The translations under genes and the position numbers were made by a program. Positions 1 through 11,604 of a stretch of 64,000 nt of DNA are shown here, in pieces. The DNA comes from Spisula solida (lineage: Eukaryota > Mollusca > Bivalvia > Venerida > Mactridae), in assembly GCA_947247005.1 (NCBI GenBank), contig OX365948.1, positions 10,839,455-10,903,454 of the forward strand. The letters are read 5' to 3'. The notes below the pieces were generated by a model. That model was not told the DNA's origin and did no database searches. It saw only the letters and a program-made list of their open reading frames with translations. The stretch's first letter is position 1. The number at the start of each line of letters is the position of its first letter.

Positions 1-504
1 TGGTCAAGAGCTTGGATGTGTGGTAATTAAATCACCAGTGCGTAGGATAGAATACAGATACATATTTATTATTCCAATTCTAATATAGCCAATGTTCTGT
101 ATTTGACAGTTCAGCAAGATACTACTTTCTTACCTTAGAAGGTTACTACATTGTTTGGCTAAGCTGAGTTTTCTTTCTGGATTGTGATAGAATGTTGACT
201 AAATGATTTTGTGCCATGTGTTCAACTGAGTCATTATTAAAACTGACGAGCGAGTGTGTAAAAATGATTGTAACTCAACTTTTTGTTTGTTTCACATTAT
301 TTTGTGACCATCAAGCATCTGTATATATTGATTCATTCAGTGAAAATGTGGCATGTATGTTTGTTAAGCTTGTGAATAAATGAACTTCAATATTGTTTTG
401 TTTATTATCAGTATCCCCTTGTGGTCGGAGGTCATTGCCCATTCTGGCAGGGAAAAAAACGAATGACCTGGCAAGTATGACTGTCTCAGTCGATCCCAAA
501 CAAA
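1..504. other. Intergenic sequence, no gene seen
   Basis: AT-rich sequence before the tandem array. Only short open frames without recognisable similarity occur on either strand, and I see no splice-bounded exon or RNA gene. Confidence 0.5.
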
Positions 505-1335
505 CACAACATTTACAGTATGACAAACGTGGTTAGACAGGTTATGTACCACATACATTAACAATATGACAAACGCTGTAAGACAGGTTATGTACTACAC
601 ACATTTACAGTATGACAAACGTGGTTAGACAGGTTATGTACTACACACATTAACAGTATGACAAACGTGGTAAGACAGGTTATGTACCACACAACATTAA
701 CAGTATGACAAACGTGGTTAGGCAGGATATGTACCACATACATTAACAGTATGACAACCGTGGACAGACAGGTTATGTACCACACTCATTAACAGTATGA
801 CAAACGTGGTTAGACAGGTTATGTACTACACACATTAACAGTATGACAACCGTGGTTAGACAGGTTATGTACCCCACACATTAACAGTATGACAACCGTG
901 GTTAGACAGGTTATGTACCACACACATTAACAGTATGACAAACGTGGTTAGGCAGGTTATGTACCACATACATTAACAGTATGACAAACGTGGTTAGACA
1001 GGTTATGTACCACACACATTAACAGTATGACAACCGTGGTTAGACAGGTTATGTACCACACACATTAACAGTATGACAAACGTGGTTAGGCAGGTTATGT
1101 ACCACATACATTAACAGTATGACAAACGTGGTTAGGCAGGTTATGTACTACACACATTAACAGTATGACAACCGTGGTTAGACAGGTTATGTACCAAATA
1201 CATTAACAGTATGACAAACGTGGTTAGACAGGTTATGTACCACACTCATTAACAGTATGACAAACGTGGTTAGGCAGGTTATGTACCACACACATTGACA
1301 GTATGACAGACGTGGTTAGGCAGGTTATGTGCCAC
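505..1335. repeat. 46-bp minisatellite, about 18 copies
   Basis: The core ACAGTATGACAAACGTGG followed by a TTAGACAGGTTATGTACC block recurs every 46 bp. Copies differ at a few positions, such as AAACGTGG/AACCGTGG, TTAGACAGG/TTAGGCAGG and CACACA/CATACA. Units abut with no unique spacers, so this is a tandem satellite and not a CRISPR array. Short open frames on the minus strand here are by-products of the repeat. Confidence 0.93.
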
Positions 1336-2004
1336 ACTCCACAGACGTGTCAAGAAGTTGTTTCCAGAAGAACAATGAATATATCTAGTGTATACCCTAG
1401 CTGTTCCTGAATAGATCTTTTGTATAATACCCTAGCTGTTCCTGAATTGACTCCTTGGTTCTTTTATGTGTCTGATGTACAGCGCTGTTACACACAATAC
1501 TGCATCTGGGTTACCAACCTGATTCAGAAACAATGAGAAATGTCCTGGCCGAAGATCTTTCTAGGAACCTCTCGATCAGTAGTCATGAAAATCTCATATC
1601 TACCACTGTACCACTCAGAATGATTAATAAAGGTTGTAGAATGTTCCCTAAATCAAACAAAAATAATTCGCATATGCGGATCAGGTATGGATTTCATACT
1701 GGCATAAATCAGATAACATGAGCAAAAACTTTTTTATTTAACACAAGACAACAGTAAGAAACACAACAGTTTACAAATAGAACAAGAATACTACGATAAC
1801 AATGAATGTCAATAACAACAATATGATATGTTCCCTTCATGCAATACACATGTATGATATTTGGCTTTGGTCAAACAATTGACAGGTCTTTTTTCCTATA
1901 AGTTATTATAGTAGAAACTTTAACTGACATAAAAATTGGCATACATTGTAGATACAGTGGAAACTATAATTAGCCTACATGTTTACTCTCCTTAACACTG
2001 AATA
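1336..2004. other. Intergenic sequence, no gene seen
   Basis: No convincing exon. A short direct repeat (CCCTAGCTGTTCCTGAAT) occurs twice, near 1394 and 1428. A 62-residue open frame at 1533-1721 has no recognisable features. Confidence 0.45.
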
Positions 2005-2006
2005 TA

Positions 2007-3045
2007 CAGGGTGATCATTAATATATGGTAACATAAATAACTTTAATAACTTTGTCAGTTGTTCAGATAATATATATTGTTATATACCTTTGATTAACAT
2101 AAATATGTAAGTTTTATTCTATACATAAATCATTTTCAAATGTCGCATACTTCACAGCATACGTTTGAAGCGTGTCCCTTTATTCTGCAAAACCATCCCC
2201 AAAATACGTCGAAAATAACCAATTGAAACCTTGCATGTTACACCACTGAAGAAGATCCTAACAAAGTATGGGCTCCCAGACATAAGGATACTATTCAATA
2301 ATCCGCCCAGTAAACAAATATGGAAGCGTACTCTCCAGAAGGCGATGAACGATTACTGGCGACAGAAATGCAGAGATGACCAAAAGACAAAGACAACAGT
2401 GAAATATCTCCAGATACAAGACAGGCCGATCAAGGACTTGCATAATATATGGAACTCTGTAACACCAAAAGCACATGAAGTGATACGTGCTGAAGTGAAG
2501 GCACGGCTAGTTACGGACACATACACATTCCAAACGTCATCTGCAAAATTTAATAGTACGCCGACATTAGCCACTTGTCAACTATGCAAGAACGGAGATG
2601 AGGATATTGGCCATTTTTTACTACAGTGTAGAGCCCTTGAAAAAGTTAGACATATACGTCTAGCGGGGGACCATACCAGGAAAGAGGAAAGAGGAAAGAT
2701 GCTACAAATTTCACACTGTTTTGAAGTTTTCAAACAAATATTGTTTCTGGTCTTGGGGTATTCATTCCTTCCTCTAGGCATCCACATTAAAAGTCTAGTG
2801 AGTGTAGAGGCCAAGTAAATATATGATCTTAGGCGAAATGATACAGTGGCCAAATTTCTTGAAATCACTGAAAATGTATTGCAGCATCAAGGACGGTATG
2901 GACGTCCCCTTTTTATCACAAGAATTTATTAGTCATATCCAGAACAAAACTTGGGCTCATTACCTTAATAACAAGGGTCAAACAAACTCTTTATCATAAA
3001 ATCTGACAAAGTTATTAATGTTACCATATATTAATGATCACCCTG
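2007..3045. mobile_element. TIR element with TA target duplication and LINE cargo
   Basis: The ends CAGGGTGATCATTAATATAT (from 2007) and its inverse ending CACCCTG at 3045 form terminal inverted repeats. They extend about 30 bp almost perfectly and to about 50 bp with one small indel. TA dinucleotides flank both ends (2005-2006 and 3046-3047), as for Tc1/mariner-type insertion. No transposase is present. The interior holds the 3' coding end of a LINE, so the element is non-autonomous: either it was hit by a LINE or it captured LINE sequence. Confidence 0.8.
2231..2818 (+). pseudogene. LINE ORF2 C-terminal fragment
   Basis: An open frame of about 195 residues matches the C-terminal end of invertebrate non-LTR retrotransposon polyproteins. 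It has a basic, Trp-rich stretch (IWKRTLQKAMNDYWRQK) followed by a C-x2-C-x8-H-x4-C zinc-knuckle-like motif (CQLCKNGDEDIGHFLLQC). Reverse transcriptase and endonuclease domains are absent, so this is a dead 3' fragment. It lies wholly inside the TIR element at 2007-3045. The true upstream boundary of LINE sequence is not visible, and the frame lacks a meaningful start codon. Confidence 0.72.
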
Positions 3046-3047
3046 TA

Positions 3048-3702
3048 TTTTAATCACACTGTACATGACTCATCCTTAAGTGGCCCTCTTACAAGGTTAT
3101 ACATATGGTACGAGGCTATTGCGATAGTAGGAGAGCACACCAATTTTAAACATGGACATATTGAGACCACTCCTGTCAAACACCATAAGGTTTAGATACA
3201 AGTAATTGACATGGGCCATGGTAGAAGTATCATCTATCAGGTAGTTCAACTATTCTCTGGATCAAAGCCTAGATACCGGTACTCAGGTGAGCGATTTATG
3301 GCCAGTAATAAAAACATTCTTGTCAAAGAAATCGATGACGCTCAATTACAAACAAATGACATTGATTATTTGATGTTGGGACAAACTTATTATTGGAAGT
3401 GCAAAAGAGTAATTTCACTAATACATGTACATGTAGGACATGCCGCTCGTGTGGTCGGACATTTAACATTCTCTAAACTTTCTCTGTCTTTGGGTTTGTT
3501 CCCACAGTGCCAAAATATGCATAACCCATAGTCGTATCTATCACCTGTGTATATTCAATATCATTATTTACACACTTGACACAAAATTGTTCTAGTTGGT
3601 AAAACATTTCTTTTGGAGTATTGCTTTTCATAGCCATTATATTGCCGATTTCCATGCAGATACATGTATAGCTTTGTCAGAGGCCTCATAATTATTGTGT
3701 AC
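3048..3702. other. 3' flank of gene A, nothing recognised
   Basis: Non-coding sequence downstream of the minus-strand stop codon at 3703. It presumably includes the 3' UTR of gene A. I could not place a canonical polyadenylation signal with confidence. Confidence 0.4.
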
Positions 3703-6700
3703 TTAATATGTAGCCGCATTGGGTACAGGAGCGGCTGTATATGCACATGGAGCTGGAACACCGCCAATTGGAGGCAACGTTGGCACGGTATAATCCATCC
3801 ATAAATTATTTAACTGTGGTTGTTGTGGTGGCGATTGTAATGGACTCAACTGATTGGGCAAACTTCCATCTGGCATGTTTATCCTCGATTTAGTGTTAGA
3901 TGGTCCATCTCTTCCTTGGTGTCCTCGATTGCTGTTTCCATTGTTTTGTTGTTCAGGTGAGACTTTGGACTTTGAATTAGGTGGACCGTCGTTGCCGCCG
4001 CGAAGTCCTTTGTTTCCAGTATTTCCTTGGTTACTTTGGCTCGGAGAGTTGTACGATGCGGCATCTGGTGTTTTTGGTGCGTTATAAGATGCAGCCCCAG
4101 GGACGGCCGACATTGCAGCCTTTATTTTAAATATGATAAAAGCTGTAACCAAGGCAGCCACTACCACGCCCGCTATTGCACCTCCAATTATCGCTGGCAT
4201 AATGCTATTATCTTCCGCTGTAAAATATAACAACAACTTTGAAATACATTTTAATTCGACTTTTCGTAGAAGAAAGAGCTATTGTCGTTGCATGGGCGTC
4301 ATGGGAGTTATTCCCCTGTATTCAGTTAGGTAACTCTATCAATATATTTGATGGCGTTATTTCCCAGTTTTAATTTAGATATTTTCTTTAGGTAACTATT
4401 TCCCATTATGTATCTAACGTATTGACTCATGTTGATAACCGTGATGACCCCATTCGGTAGACAAGAGGAGGTAACTATCAAGATTTTTGAAGGAGTCATT
4501 TGCCCTTTTTACACTCTTCTCTCTCAAATATGAGCATTGGTACTATCAAGTACGGGAAAGTCAAGCGTCTAGCACTCGATAAGCGGTGCTTTTGATAAGT
4601 CATATTGTAAGATCCTTATCTGGTGGACAGGACTCGAACCCATATGATCTAACATGACGACAGCTCCTACAGGAAGACAAATACATTATATATACGGAAT
4701 ATCACTGCAGTGTGTTGATCCGTTAGGCCGTATTACCTAGAGTTGCTTGTGTAATTCCGTATCGAGATGCGGTATGGCGCAAACAACGAAAGGTAATACG
4801 GCTTAACGGATCAACACAACTGCAGTAATATTCCTATTATCATATAACCTGCGGTCCAGGAGTGCCGTAAAGCCGTGCCGTACATATCGTTCGGCACTCT
4901 CAGATGATAAATATCCCAATAAATATTTAAATTAGCTTGACGTGACGTTAGCAAATCCACGCATTGATCCGTCAAAGACGTCATGATAATATCAACGTCA
5001 CCATGACGTCGCGCTCATTGAGCCGCTGAATTTCGGCTGAAACATATGCAGCGTGCATCATCCTTTTGACCAATAGTGAGCGTTTCCTTAGGTTATGTGA
5101 AAAATAGAATCTTGCATTCGTGCTCATAACATACGAGTTTTATTAAACTCGTCGACAAAAACAATATGCCACTCGGCTCGACAAAAACAATATGCCACTC
5201 GGCTCGACAAAAACAATATGGCACTGCAAAGCCTCGTGTCATATCATTTTGTCCACTCGTTTAATAAAACTCGTTATTAATGAGCACTCAAGCAAGATCC
5301 TCTATTGATTATATACCTACACAAATTTTAAAAAGCGCTTTTACGCGCGAAAATGCGTTTAATGTGTATGTAGGGTTAACGCATGCTTTTTCGGGCTATA
5401 ACATCTGCAGAGTCCCGAGGGACAGTTGGTGCCCAAGCCCGCCAGGGCGAGGGCACCAACGCTCCCGAGGGACTATGCATATGTTATAAAGCGAAAAAAA
5501 CATGCGTAAACGCTATTATAGCATACAAAATATCAATTAATGCGTTTGTATTTCAAAATAATGATATTTTGGCGGGAGATTTTGTGACGACGTCGCGAAA
5601 ACAAACGTCATACCAGTTATTGTTATGCACGTCGACCTCCGGTATCGACAAATACCAAGAAAACATGGATACTGCGGGTTTGTTTAAATGTATAAGTTAA
5701 CTATTATAGAAAACTAATTAGTACTTATTAGTACTTAGAAATAAAATGGGAATAATTAAGAAATAGTTCACATCACTGAGGGCCCTATGGCATTATATTA
5801 TGGACTGGCTAGTCAGCCCAAGTTGTGTCGAGAGTGATTGATATTTGTCAATCGACCTAGAATAAATTAGTATTAACCATAGGGACTTCATTCACGGAAA
5901 GACACATCTACATAGTACAAAACAACAGGACATACCAGCATCATCGGTTTGTTTTTCTGTACTTCCTACAATTCTAGGTGTAGCATTACTTGTTGGTGTG
6001 CCTGATGTCGGACTGCTTCTACTTGTTGGCGTGCCTGATGTCGGACTACTTCCACTTGTTGGTGTGCCTGATGTCGGACTACTTCCACTTGTTGGTGTGC
6101 CTGATGTCGGACTGCTTCTACTTGTTGGCGTGCCTGATGTCGGACTACTTCCACTTGTTGGGGTGCCTGATGTCGGACTACTGTCACTTGTTGGTGTGCC
6201 TGATGTCGGACTACTGTCACTTGTTGGCGTGCCTGATGTCGGACTACTGTCACTTGTTGGCGTGCCTGATGTCGGACTACTGTCACTTGTTGGTGTGCCT
6301 GATGTCGGACTACTGTCACTTGTTGGTGTGCCTGATGTCGGACTACTGTCACCTGTTGGTGTGCCTGATGTCGGACTGCTGTCACTTGTTGGTGTGCCTG
6401 ATGTCGGACTGCTTCCACTTGTTGGTGTGCCTGATGTCGGACTACTGTCACTTGTTGGTGTGCCTGATGTCGGACTACTGTCACTTGTTGGTGTGCCTGA
6501 TGTCGGACTACTGTCACTTGTTGGTGTGCCTGATGTCGGACTACTGTCACTTGTTGGTGTGCCTGATGTCGGACTGCTGTCACTTGTTGGTGTGCCTGAT
6601 GTCGGACTACTGTCACTTGTTGGTGTGCCTGATGTCGGACTACTGTCACTTGTTGGTGTGCCTGATGTCGGACTGCTGTCACTTGTTGGCGTGCCTGATG

Positions 6701-9700
6701 TCGGACTACTGTCACTTGTTGGTGTGCCTGTTGTCGGACTACTGTCACTTGTTGGTGTGCCTGATGTTGGACTACTGTCACTTGTTGGTGTGCCTGATGT
6801 CGGACTACTGTCACTTGTTGGTGTGCCTGATGTCGGACTACTGTCACTTGTTGGTGTGCCTGATGTCGGACTGCGGTCACTTGTTGGTGTGCCTGATGTC
6901 GGACTACTGTCACTTGTTGGTGTGCCTGATGTCGGACTACTGTCACTTGTTGGTGTGCCTGATGTCGGACTGCTTTCACTTGTTGGTGTGCCTGATGTCG
7001 GACTACTGTCACTTGTTGGTGTGCCTGATGTCGGACTACTGTCACTTGTTGGTGTACCTGATGTCGGACTACTGTCACTTGTTGGTGTGCCTGATGTCGG
7101 ACTACTGTCACTTGTTGGTGTGCCTGATGTCGGACTACTGTCACTTGTTGGTGTGCCTGATGTCGGACTGCTGTCACTTGTTGGTGTGCCTGATGTCGGA
7201 CTACTGTCACTTGTTGGTGTACCTGATGTCGGACTACTGTCACTTGTCGGTGTGCCTGATGTCGGACTACTGTCACTTGTTGGTGTGCCTGATGTCGGAC
7301 TACTGTCACTTGTTGGTGTGCCTGATGTCGGACTGCTTTCACTTGTTGGTGTGCTTGTTGTTGGATCGCTTAAACTGGTTGATTCGCTGGATGTTGACCA
7401 CGATATGCTGGACGATAATCTATCAACACTTGTCGACAATGATAGACTGGGCATCGAACTGGCAACACTTGTTGACAATGGTAGACTGGGCATCGAACTG
7501 GTAACACTTGTTGACCATGATAGACTGGGCATCGAATTGGCAACACTTGTTGACCATGGTAGACTTGGCATCGAACTGGCAACACTCATTGACCAGGATA
7601 TGCTGTATGATGAACTTATTGGCGGGATGGATTTTGAAGGTGAAATCGACAAACTTATATCATACGGACGGAACCAATTTTTGATGTACTTCGGTCTCTT
7701 TAAGTAAAATCGTTCGTAGAAAGCTTTCCATCCAAAAGGTGCATACCGATCTGGCGGGTCAATTTCCAGATCGTCTGGAAACTGGTAAGCTGAAGAAATG
7801 AATTCATTTTCATTCATTGCATACGAAGGCATGATGGTATGGCAACCAGCCTCTTTGCACTTGTGCTTCGAGATGCTTCCTGAATAGGAAAACTCTTTAA
7901 ACCAGTCCTGATTTATTCCTGACGCATGCATCTGTTCACTTTTCGTGTCTTGGTCGTACGGAAACTCTGGTAAGGAGATTGTAGCATATTGCCACTGTTG
8001 TGTATCGTATTCAATGTACTGAGAGAACCAACCGAAGTACCAATTGGAGGAAGATGACATGGTGTAGTCCTCGAAGTCAGGTTCTGACGTAATTGGAGAT
8101 TCTAGAAAAGGAAAGATATTTAGTTATCACAACCAGTGACTATAGATCCAAATTACCTATATTGTCTGATAAGACATGAGATTCTTAGTATTTTTAGATT
8201 TTGGTGTTTCATATTGAAGTTTTCAAGAAAAATATTTTAATTTCATTATAAGTTTGTTATAATACTACATTTTTTTTGTATATTGCTACACATACTCTGT
8301 AAAATAATTTCAGCAACACGTAATGTATTTTTAATATGAAACTCATTTGAAACGAATAACATAATAAGGTATTTTGATGTTTAAAACAAAAAGTCGATAT
8401 TGTATAACGTCTGTTTCTGAAATTTTCAAACGTTATCGACGTTTTCAACTAAATGGCCAGCATGTCGACACGTTCTAAGTGATACCCTTTTACCTTGGAT
8501 TCTCGAAAGTGCAACGCATGTCGATTTGCCCTTAATAAATAATATCATCACATCAAAAATTTGTGAATAAATCTCTAAATTCATTTATGAAACATTTGTT
8601 ATGTACTAGTATTGCGTTATTTTTGTGAGTCATGCCTTCCATGTCCGAGTAGTAGATCTTACTCTCTTTCTATCTTTCTGATTAGACATATTAACGACCT
8701 TGTGTTATGGTGTTCAGAAGAGCTACAACTGCCATTTACAGAATGCAACAAGCTGCAGACAGGTTATCCGCACGGACAGAATACAGATATGTATGTTGGT
8801 AAATGCAGGTGTTATTATGCCCCATTCTTTGATGAGGGGGTATATTGCTTTGCTCATGTCGGTCGGTCAGTCAGTAGACCAAATGCTTTCCGTTCAATAA
8901 CTCAAGCTCGCCTAACCTTAAGATCTTCAAACTTTACATGGGGGTTGGTTATTAAAACTAGATGACCCCTATTGATACTTAGGTCAGTAGGTCAAAGGCC
9001 AACGTCTTTGTGACCTGTACCATTTCAGACTATTGGGCTACCATTGGGGCATACGTGTTTTACAAACATGTCTTGTTAAAACTAATTCTTTGTGAGAATA
9101 GAGCCTGAATCCCTACCGTGTGCTACGTGTTTAGGTAACTTACCATTGATCCCATCGTTCCCAACATCTACAACAGAAAACAACACTCATAATTATATAC
9201 ACGTACGTCACGTGTATGTGCATTATTCATATATCGCTGGCTAAGAATGAGAAGGTCGTAAATGTTACTTACGAACTTATAATACTCATGCATATTTAAA
9301 ACAAGCATCACAAGGCGTTTATTATGAGTCTATTTTCATGAAAATCTGATCAGGATATGTTGACCAAACTGAAGTTGAAAACGCTTGTTTTACCATAAGG
9401 ACTAGTTTTTAGACAGGTTTTTCTTGTTTTCTCAATACTTACGACCTTCACATTCCAAGACAGCGATATACATGTATTGTTTAACCTTTAAAAGTGCACG
9501 AACGTTTAAAACCACTTCAATAATAAGACCACAAAAATAATATCCACTCGATAATAAGACTCTCTCAATAATAAGCAAATCTCAATAATAAAATTTTTCT
9601 CAAAATTATGACCACACTTGTTTGAGGCCTTTGTTTTGCTCTATATCTATCTTTTATATTAAGAGCTTGGTCTTACTTTTGAGGTTTTATTGTACTGCAG

Positions 9701-10625
9701 CTTATAATTTAACCATTTATAACGTCCCCTAAATGACAATCTTTTATTTCGTTACATCGACTATTGAATCGATATATCGGAATATAGATTTTCACTAGGG
9801 TGTAAAACTTTTTTGGTATAATTCTAACACGATCTGCGGATTAATCCATTAAACATAGAGCAGACCTGGCCATGTATTATTACCGCAATAAAACATGGTA
9901 TCAAATTGGCTGTTACTATTTACGCCCTGTATCACGTGACCTATTTATGAAGGAATGAACGTAAACTTTATAGTAAAAACTTCCACGCGTCGTGAGTTGC
10001 ACGAGAATCCAGTCTTACAGCTATGGCGCATCTATTTTTAGAAACTCCAATATAATCTCGAAACTAAGTTATAAAAACTTCTGATAATCAATTCATTTAT
10101 ATTTTTCATTTCATGAAATAGATACATTATACTCGTGTTATTAAAATTGTTTCAATGTTTAAAATGTGGTATTTCCTTCAGAAAATTACGAATGTCGTTT
10201 TCATTAAAGAGGTAGGTAATTGTACCAGCTAATAAGCCAGTCAATTTCAGCGTGGAATTATGTTCAATGTCAAATGGATAAAAAATGGAATGCGCGCAGT
10301 TAAATAGTACAGGATATTATCGTATTTAGAATCGAAATAAAAACTCGTGATTTAATTTTTCCGCATCCGAACTCCTGCCCGTGTATTATTCACCGAGAAA
10401 ATACGCGAACAGATTTTTAGAAAATCACGATCCAACTTAATAAAATACACATATGCTGAAAACGGCCACATTCAATTCCTTTTTCTAGATGTATTTTATC
10501 TACATTTATTTTTGTTGGCTAAACTGTATGCTTTGCATGAACTTACCCCGACGGTTGCGTACAATCGACGCGCGGCATACCACCACAGTGAACAACACAA
10601 ATATAGTTCTGTAAAATGTACTCAT
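3703..10625 (-). CDS. Gene A: mucin-like single-pass membrane protein, four coding exons
   Basis: Coding exons are 10625-10547, 9167-9144, 8101-5936 and 4217-3703. All are bounded by good GT donors and pyrimidine-rich AG acceptors, all junctions are phase 1, and they predict 927 residues. The N-terminus (MSTFYRTIFVLFTVVVCRA) is a signal peptide. A 24-bp micro-exon adds VGNDGIN. The large exon encodes a Trp/Tyr-rich region of about 140 residues containing KCKEAGC, then four Ser-rich MPSL repeats, then about 41 copies of an 11-residue TSDSSPTSGTP-type repeat that should be heavily O-glycosylated. The last exon encodes an acidic linker, a Gly/Ala/Val transmembrane helix (about 764-788), a KIK stop-transfer and a Pro/Asn-rich tail of about 139 residues ending in Tyr. 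An acceptor just before the ATG (10634-10632) implies a further 5' non-coding exon. The family is not recognised. A surface mucin is inferred from composition, and genes B and C share its design. Confidence 0.85.
4696..4834. repeat. Inverted repeat (hairpin) in gene A intron 3
   Basis: Arms of about 43 bp (4696-4738 and 4791-4834) share the core TTGATCCGTTAGGCCGTATT and its inverse with few mismatches, around a 52-bp loop. It resembles a small MITE. No clear target duplication was found. Confidence 0.75.
5133..5274. repeat. MITE-like hairpin with internal 26-bp direct repeats
   Basis: ACGAGTTTTATTAAACTCGT at the left is inverted at the right (ending ATAAAACTCGT). The middle holds three copies of a unit containing CTCGACAAAAACAATATG. 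It lies inside gene A intron 3. Confidence 0.7.
5378..5511. repeat. Imperfect palindrome with GC-rich core
   Basis: The arms contain ACGCATG, TTTTTCG, TATAACAT and AGTCCC in inverted order. They surround an inner GGTGCC/GGCACC stem flanking GCCCGCCAGGGCG. It is probably another foldback repeat in the same intron, because no coding frame is maintained. Confidence 0.6.
5753..5828. repeat. Dispersed repeat, inverted copy at 52597-52672
   Basis: About 75 bp, including TTCACATCACTGAGGGCCCT and GACTGGCTAGTCAGCCCAAG, recurs almost unchanged in inverted orientation at 52597-52672. The two copies lie in gene A intron 3 and next to the decayed family exon, so this is an interspersed element of unknown class. 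Confidence 0.82.
5987..7355 (-). repeat. 33-bp coding minisatellite in gene A
   Basis: About 41 head-to-tail copies of a 33-bp unit encode TSDSSPTSGTP on the minus strand. The copies are almost identical, with variants only at scattered positions (D to E/G/R, S to T), which points to ongoing homogenisation or expansion. Because 33 is a multiple of three and the unit lacks stops in several frames, long spurious frames appear on the opposite strand. Confidence 0.95.
8813..9060. repeat. Bivalve-type dispersed repeat in gene A intron 2
   Basis: The sequence runs from an ATGCCCC..TTTGATGAGG block through CAATAACTCAAGC and a CTTCAAACTTTACATGG block to AGGTCAGTAGGTCAAAGGCC. A copy of the same family lies inverted at about 40385-40612. 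I recall similar sequences as very abundant in clam-like genomes. The element class is not determined. Confidence 0.7.
9168..10546 (-). other. Gene A intron 1
   Basis: This interval is bounded by the donor CGGG|GTAAGT (10546) and the acceptor TTCTGTTGTAG (9168). The sequence is AT-rich. I see no coding content or clear mobile element, only short AATAATAAG-rich stretches near 9520-9590. Confidence 0.7.
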
Positions 10626-10631
10626 AACCGG

Positions 10632-11604
10632 CTGAAAATAAAGAAGTTATATGAATAGCATAATTGTACAGAGTATGGGAAGAACACAATGACAGACGAC
10701 GAGACCTTAGTTTCGTAGTAAGGCTATTTCTTAGGGACCTATTTTAAAATTAGGTTTTTTAATTAATTAATCGTTGATGCATTGTTCTGAAAGACACGAA
10801 CATTTGCTTCCAACGAATAAAAGTACTTTCATATACTTGTACTAAAGTCAAGTTTGCGTATTTTATTTGTGAATTTGTATACAGTTGAACAGAAGCAATG
10901 GTGATAATATAAATTGATTCCATCTGAAGTTTCATTTGAATAAATTTTATCCTGACGAAAATCTTTCACATGATACGGGGTATAGTATCACAATCATGTC
11001 GATACAGGTTTTGCCATCCCTTACTAACGATTACAGCCGCACATATTCGTCTTATGCTATTACGAAGCTTCAAAATTATTTACTCCCTGAGAGGTCCAAA
11101 AAGTACTCTATCGGTGAAATATTTAAATGATGTTATTTCATCAATATTTACCACGAATTTTAGTGTTTTGTGTTCCGTGACTAGCTCAAACTTCTTTTTT
11201 TCAATTCAATAGTCACACTGGATTTTAATAATTATTTGTTACTCTGATTTTGAAACCTAATATAACTTTAGGAAAACTTGGTGCTGAATGCAATGTTAAA
11301 GCTTAGATACAACCTCATATACGTTCAAAGTTCATTTTCATATTGCTTTGTACACATTTTCACCATAATGACACCAACCCATACAATGGAGTAGGTAACT
11401 TGATCAAGCATCTTGTTTACTTATATTGATATAAGTTGGAAAACTTGTTTCACAATCGACATTAAATAAATTAGTCTAATTATACTATAAGCATATTGTT
11501 GAAATTATGCTCCCTTTTTACTTAGAATTCCATGTTAAAGTTTAGGTACCACCCGAAATACATGAAATGATGAATGGATTTGAAGAACTAAACAACAAAA
11601 GGAA
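10632..11604. other. Upstream of gene A, no gene seen
   Basis: AT-rich sequence beyond the first coding exon of gene A. The non-coding first exon and promoter should lie here or further up, but I cannot place them. Confidence 0.4.

Noticed and set aside
505..1335. CRISPR-like array
   Set aside because: Repeats are contiguous 46-bp tandem units without unique spacers, in a eukaryotic context.
4612..4665. tRNA-like box B (inverse GGTTCGAGTCC) suggesting a tRNA gene or SINE on the minus strand
   Set aside because: No cloverleaf or convincing box A at the right distance. At most a degraded SINE.
5990..7707. Long plus-strand frames (about 500-570 codons) opposite gene A's repeat exon
   Set aside because: They are by-products of the stop-free 33-bp unit. 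The minus-strand frame has matching splice sites, phases, signal peptide and transmembrane exon, and the plus frames have none.
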